Origin: Planctomicrobium piriforme
Lineage (GTDB): Bacteria > Planctomycetota > Planctomycetia > Planctomycetales > Planctomycetaceae
Assembly (NCBI RefSeq): GCF_900113665.1
Contig: NZ_FOQD01000002.1
Location: forward strand, 248,001-312,000
Length of the DNA: 64,000 nucleotides
Direction of reading: 5' to 3'
Shown here piece by piece: positions 60,880 to 64,000 of this stretch. Both the position numbers and the translations under genes were made by a program. The notes beneath the pieces were generated by a model. That model was not told the DNA's origin. It saw only the letters and a list, made by a program, of their open reading frames with translations, and did not search any database. Numbering within the stretch: position 1 is the stretch's first letter; every line of letters begins with the position of its first letter.

Positions 60880-61042
60880 TGTGTTCTTTGTTCATCAATG
60901 GAACCGGACGCTAATACATGCCGATCGATCGGCGCCAACTGCTAGTCAGACATTCCAATTGTTGGACGCCAATCAGCCGCTGGGCGTTAGCCCACGGTTC
61001 TCACTCACTCTCTCGATTTCAAACTGAAGGACGCCCCACCTG

Positions 61043-61570
61043 ATGCCGTCTTCCAAAACCGTTCTCGCTCAAGGCAAATATCTGCAACTTGTGAAAGAGG
61101 GAACCTGGGAGTATGTGCATCGCATCTGCGGGATCGGCGCGGCCGCCATTATTGCTGTCACGAAAGAGCAGGAGTTGCTGCTGGTCGAACAGTATCGCGT
61201 GCCATTCGGCAAACAGGTGATCGACCTGCCTGCTGGCCTGGTCGGCGACGACGACGCGGATGAGCACGATTTCGAAGAGGCCGCACGTCGTGAACTGCTC
61301 GAAGAGACCGGCTACGCCGCCGGCAAGCTCAAACTGGTGATCGCCGGCCCCACGTCATCAGGCCTCGCAACCGAAGTCGTGCATTTCTATCTCGGGAAAA
61401 ACGTCAAAAAGGTTTCCGACGGAGGGGGCGTCGAAGGAGAAAACATCACCGTGCATGTGATCCCGGTGTCGAAGGTTTTGGCCTGGTTCAAACGCCAGGC
61501 CAAAGCCGGCAAACTGATCGACGCGAAGGCGTATCTCGCCGCAAGCTGGGTGGTCGCGTCGGCGCGGTAG
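61043..61570 (+). CDS. NUDIX hydrolase (ADP-ribose pyrophosphatase-like)
   Basis: A 175-residue protein with a NUDIX box: the Gly of GLVGDDD, then EEAARRELLEETGYAAG, which carries the REXXEE core. Upstream LLLVEQYRVPFGKQVIDLPA is typical of the ADP-ribose/nucleoside-diphosphate-sugar pyrophosphatase subgroup. It would hydrolyse ADP-ribose or similar nucleotides in the cytoplasm. Confidence 0.93.
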   Translation: MPSSKTVLAQGKYLQLVKEGTWEYVHRICGIGAAAIIAVTKEQELLLVEQYRVPFGKQVIDLPAGLVGDDDADEHDFEEAARRELLEETGYAAGKLKLVIAGPTSSGLATEVVHFYLGKNVKKVSDGGGVEGENITVHVIPVSKVLAWFKRQAKAGKLIDAKAYLAASWVVASAR

Positions 61571-61575
61571 TTTCT

Positions 61576-61623
61576 GGAGCCTGAAAGGCACATTCTGTCA
61601 GACCACGGTGAAACCTTGGGAAG
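61576..61623. repeat. Partial REP-like element
   Basis: GGAGCCTGAAAGGCACATTC, then TCTGTCAGACCACGGTGAAACC: the outer two modules of the transposase-linked REP, with several changes (CCCAGGGT is CCACGGT). It sits between the NUDIX and DUF1501 genes, 8.7 kb from the transposase. Confidence 0.72.
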
Positions 61624-61645
61624 GCTTCCATTCGCTTGGATCACC

Positions 61646-63058
61646 TCACGCCAGAATCTCTTTCACGACCGAACCGTACACATCCGTCAATCGGAAATCG
61701 CGGCCGGCGTGGCGGTGGGTTAAGCGCTCGTGATCCAGTCCCAGCAGATGCAGCATCGTGGCATGCAGATCGTGCAGGTGAACCTTGCCTGCAATCGGTC
61801 GAAAGCCGAAGTCGTCTGTTTCTCCGTACGTGAAGCCTGCTTTGACGCCGCCGCCTGCCATCCAGGTGCAGAAGCTTTCCGGCTGATGTTCCCGGCCATG
61901 CTTTTCGATGGGGGCGGTGCCTGAGAGATCCTGGCTCCACGGTGTGCGTCCGAATTCTCCGCTCCAGACCACCAGCGTTTCGTCCAGCAGTCCTCTGGCT
62001 TTGAGATCCTTGATCAGTCCGGCCACCGGCATGTCGGTTGCTTTGCAGCTCTTCTGCAACTCGGCGCGAATGTTTCCATGGTGGTCCCAGCCCCCCATCG
62101 TCACCTGCACGAAACGCACTCCCGCTTCACTCATGCGACGTGCCAAAAGGCACGCCTTCCCGTTGCGATCCGTGTCATTTTCGCCGATCCCGTACAGATC
62201 CTGAACCGATTTCGGCTCACTGGCGAGATCGATCAACGCTGGCGCTTCCGACTGCATCCGGAAGGCCAGTTCGAAGGAATCGATCATCCCTTCCATCTGC
62301 TGGTCGGACTCGACGCGATCGAGCAGTTGGCGATTGAGTTGTTGGACAAAGTCGAGCCGGCGACGCTGCATCTCCGGCGAACACTCCGCATCGAGCAGAT
62401 ACTTGATCGCGGAATCCGTCGGGCTGCCTGGCACGTTGACCGGAGTTCCCTGATGTGCCGCAGGCAGAAAGCCTGCGCCGTAGGTGCGCACATCGCTCGT
62501 GGGATGAATCGTGACGAAGCTCGGCAGGTTCTCATTCTCGGTCCCGAGGCCATAGCTGAGCCATGATCCCAACGAGGGTCGCACATCGATGGACGCCCCT
62601 GTGTGCATCTGCAGGACGGCCGGGGCATGTGCTTCGTTGTCGGTGTGGACCGCCTTCAAAAGGCAAATGTCATCACAGACTTCCGCCAGTCCTGGCAGCA
62701 TGTCGGAGATCAGCATGCCCGATTGACCACGCGGCCGGATCGGCACGTCCGGCGCGAGCGCGAGGTATTTATCAATCCCTACCGTCACCTCATGCCCGTC
62801 AATCGGCGGACTGATCGTCTCGCCATGTTTGCTGGCGATATAGGGCTTGGGATCGAACAGGTCAGGCTGGGACGGTCCACCGGCCATGAACAGGAAGATG
62901 ACCCGTTTTGCTCGCGGCAGGAGATGGGGCGTGCGAGTCGACAACGGGCTTTCCGCCGCCAGGACCGCTTTCTGCAGAAGACCCTGGAGGGCGAGACTCC
63001 CGAAGCCGCAACCGGTCCCAGCCAGCCATTGCCGCCGCGTCCACGCATGAAAGTTCAT
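61646..63058 (-). CDS. DUF1501 protein
   Basis: A 470-residue exported protein with a twin-arginine-type leader (TRRQWLAGTGCGFGSLALQG). The body shows the DUF1501 (sulfatase-like fold) pattern: VIFLFMAGGPSQPDLFDPKP, HAPAVLQMHTGA, FVQVTMGGWDHHGNIRAELQ, LVVWSGEFGRTPW and LHDLHATMLHLLGLDHERLT. The family is greatly expanded in planctomycetes and paired with DUF1549/DUF1553 proteins; its biochemical role is unknown. The DUF1553 gene ends 19 bases upstream on the same strand. Confidence 0.95.
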   Translation of the reverse strand: MNFHAWTRRQWLAGTGCGFGSLALQGLLQKAVLAAESPLSTRTPHLLPRAKRVIFLFMAGGPSQPDLFDPKPYIASKHGETISPPIDGHEVTVGIDKYLALAPDVPIRPRGQSGMLISDMLPGLAEVCDDICLLKAVHTDNEAHAPAVLQMHTGASIDVRPSLGSWLSYGLGTENENLPSFVTIHPTSDVRTYGAGFLPAAHQGTPVNVPGSPTDSAIKYLLDAECSPEMQRRRLDFVQQLNRQLLDRVESDQQMEGMIDSFELAFRMQSEAPALIDLASEPKSVQDLYGIGENDTDRNGKACLLARRMSEAGVRFVQVTMGGWDHHGNIRAELQKSCKATDMPVAGLIKDLKARGLLDETLVVWSGEFGRTPWSQDLSGTAPIEKHGREHQPESFCTWMAGGGVKAGFTYGETDDFGFRPIAGKVHLHDLHATMLHLLGLDHERLTHRHAGRDFRLTDVYGSVVKEILA

Positions 63059-63077
63059 GTGTCACCAATCAGTTGGG

Positions 63078-64000
63078 CTACAGTCGCATCAGGAATTCGT
63101 TGGAAGCCAGCAGTGCATGGCACAGTTCTTTCCACGCCCTGCGATCGGTCTGGTCAGGTGGTTGGCCGTTTTGATCTTGTCTGGCGGTATGCAGGAACGA
63201 TGTGGCCGTGCTGACCTCATCAGGAGCGATCGGTCTGCTGAATGCTCGCAGCCACAGTTCGCCCAGTCGTTCTGTTTCATCCTGATGTTGGCTCAACACC
63301 TGATCCGCCAGTTCGCCGGCCCTGTCGCGCATCAGCTTTGCATTCATCAAGAAAAGTGCTTGCGTCGGCACCGATGTGACGTTGCGCTGCCCTGCAAATT
63401 CCGCAGGCTGGGTGAAATCAAAGACGTTCAGTAATTCGGCGGGGCCTGCCTGACGGCCATCCCGAATGATCGGCAGATAGATCGAACGCACAAACTGCTG
63501 TTCCGGGCGAAATTTTTTCAGGCGAAAGTTGGGCGGATTGACCTCTCCTTTTCCCAGTCCTCCGGTGTTTTCAAGTATCTCCAGCGGAAGACTCGGGCCC
63601 CCCTGCGAGTCCAGCAGCTTCCCGGAGGTCGCCAGCAGCGAGTCACGCAGAGACTCAGCATCGACTCGTCGTCGATTCATGCGCCACAGCAATCGATTGC
63701 CGGGATCAGACGCGAAGGCCACCGCATCGTGACGGCTGCTCATGCGATAGGCGCGGCTGAGGACAATCGACTTGATCAGACGTTTCTGCGACCAGCCATC
63801 GTTCCTAAAACGTGAGGCGAGGTGATCGAGTAATTCGGGATGCGTGGGCTGCTCTCCACGAACGCCAAAATAGTCGACCGAGCGGACAATCCCTTCGCCG
63901 AAAAGTCGTTGCCAGATGCGATTCACCGTCACTCGGGCCGTGAGCGGATTGTCAGGCCGGACGATCCATTCGGCCAGTTCCCTTCGGCCGCTCGATTGCG
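63078..64000 (-). CDS. DUF1553-containing protein (5' part outside window)
   Basis: The open frame continues to the right edge, so the beginning of the gene is missing; about 307 residues are visible. It contains the DUF1553 pattern RELAEWIVRPDNPLTARVTV, NRIWQRLFGEGIVRSVDYFG, THPELLDHLASRFRNDGWSQ, LIKSIVLSRAYRMSS, RMNRRRVDAESLRDSLLATS and, near the end, CHALLASNEFLMRL. Full-length members often also carry a DUF1549 and a cytochrome-c-like PSCyt1 domain upstream. Such proteins are typically encoded directly before DUF1501 genes, as here. Function unknown. Confidence 0.93.
   Translation of the reverse strand, partial: QSSGRRELAEWIVRPDNPLTARVTVNRIWQRLFGEGIVRSVDYFGVRGEQPTHPELLDHLASRFRNDGWSQKRLIKSIVLSRAYRMSSRHDAVAFASDPGNRLLWRMNRRRVDAESLRDSLLATSGKLLDSQGGPSLPLEILENTGGLGKGEVNPPNFRLKKFRPEQQFVRSIYLPIIRDGRQAGPAELLNVFDFTQPAEFAGQRNVTSVPTQALFLMNAKLMRDRAGELADQVLSQHQDETERLGELWLRAFSRPIAPDEVSTATSFLHTARQDQNGQPPDQTDRRAWKELCHALLASNEFLMRL

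Noticed and set aside
1..64000. tRNA, rRNA, riboswitch or CRISPR loci
   Set aside because: Reading both strands I found no cloverleaf with conserved TTCGA loop, rRNA segment or spacer array that I could defend; a tRNAscan/Infernal run would settle this.

Overview
The window looks like a chromosomal segment of a planctomycete (Planctomycetota, probably Planctomycetaceae; the genus cannot be fixed from sequence alone). The main indicators are an adjacent DUF1553/DUF1501 pair, many exported proteins of unknown function, FHA/beta-propeller and NPCBM proteins, a Tat-type Gfo/Idh/MocA oxidoreductase, coiled-coil porins, and intergenic microrepeats of the type that litter planctomycete genomes. Base composition is GC-rich almost throughout. 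The main exception is a visibly AT-richer patch at about 53.8-55.7 kb. I found no rRNA, tRNA or CRISPR array.

Layout. 0-2.4 kb (minus): a cell-wall/division remnant, ddl followed by an FtsQ-like POTRA protein, then the start of another gene. 2.7-13.1 kb (plus): a seven-gene envelope cluster with a TonB-topology protein, an ExbB/TolQ-like channel subunit, two ExbD/TolR-like subunits (one fused to a zinc ribbon), an FHA-TM-TPR-beta-propeller protein, a TPR/solute-binding protein and an exported protein of unknown fold. 13.2-19.4 kb (minus): LarC with a His-rich tail, a lipoprotein, a secreted arsenate-reductase/LMW-PTP-like protein, NadB, and a Zn/Mn-type ABC permease fused to a DtxR/MntR-like regulator. 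19.5-27.6 kb (plus): a VWA/GATase-like membrane protein, a DUF4175-like protein and two exported helical proteins. 27.9-33.9 kb (plus): an NPCBM protein followed by three tandem HtrA paralogues. Only the first keeps the Ser-His-Asp triad.

34-47.8 kb: housekeeping and regulatory genes. These are a PyrK-like flavoprotein, two OprO/P-like porins around an O-methyltransferase, PP2C phosphatase, CsrA, a HIT protein, TpiA, SecG with a long tail, YicC, a VOC protein, a small membrane protein and PIN-PhoH. 48-52.2 kb: four tandem paralogues with a signal peptide, a helical repeat motif, a coiled coil and a secretin-like C-terminal domain. 52.2-55.7 kb is the accessory zone: a REP-associated tyrosine transposase framed by inverted REP elements, further REP copies, a SUKH protein, and a PIN + Xre/ImmA-IrrE pair resembling a toxin-antitoxin module. 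55.7-64 kb: a YjbQ protein, a small beta-barrel protein, a Gfo/Idh/MocA oxidoreductase, an exported beta-propeller, an Old-Yellow-Enzyme homologue, a NUDIX hydrolase, and the DUF1553/DUF1501 pair running off the end.

How the genes work together. Much of the window is envelope biology. The most system-like candidates for something undescribed are (i) the four-gene mini-secretin array, (ii) the HtrA protease with two pseudoprotease partners, and (iii) the Exb/FHA/propeller/solute-binding cluster. The REP/RAYT zone is the clearest mobile-element signal. At least five other intergenic repeat families occur between genes.
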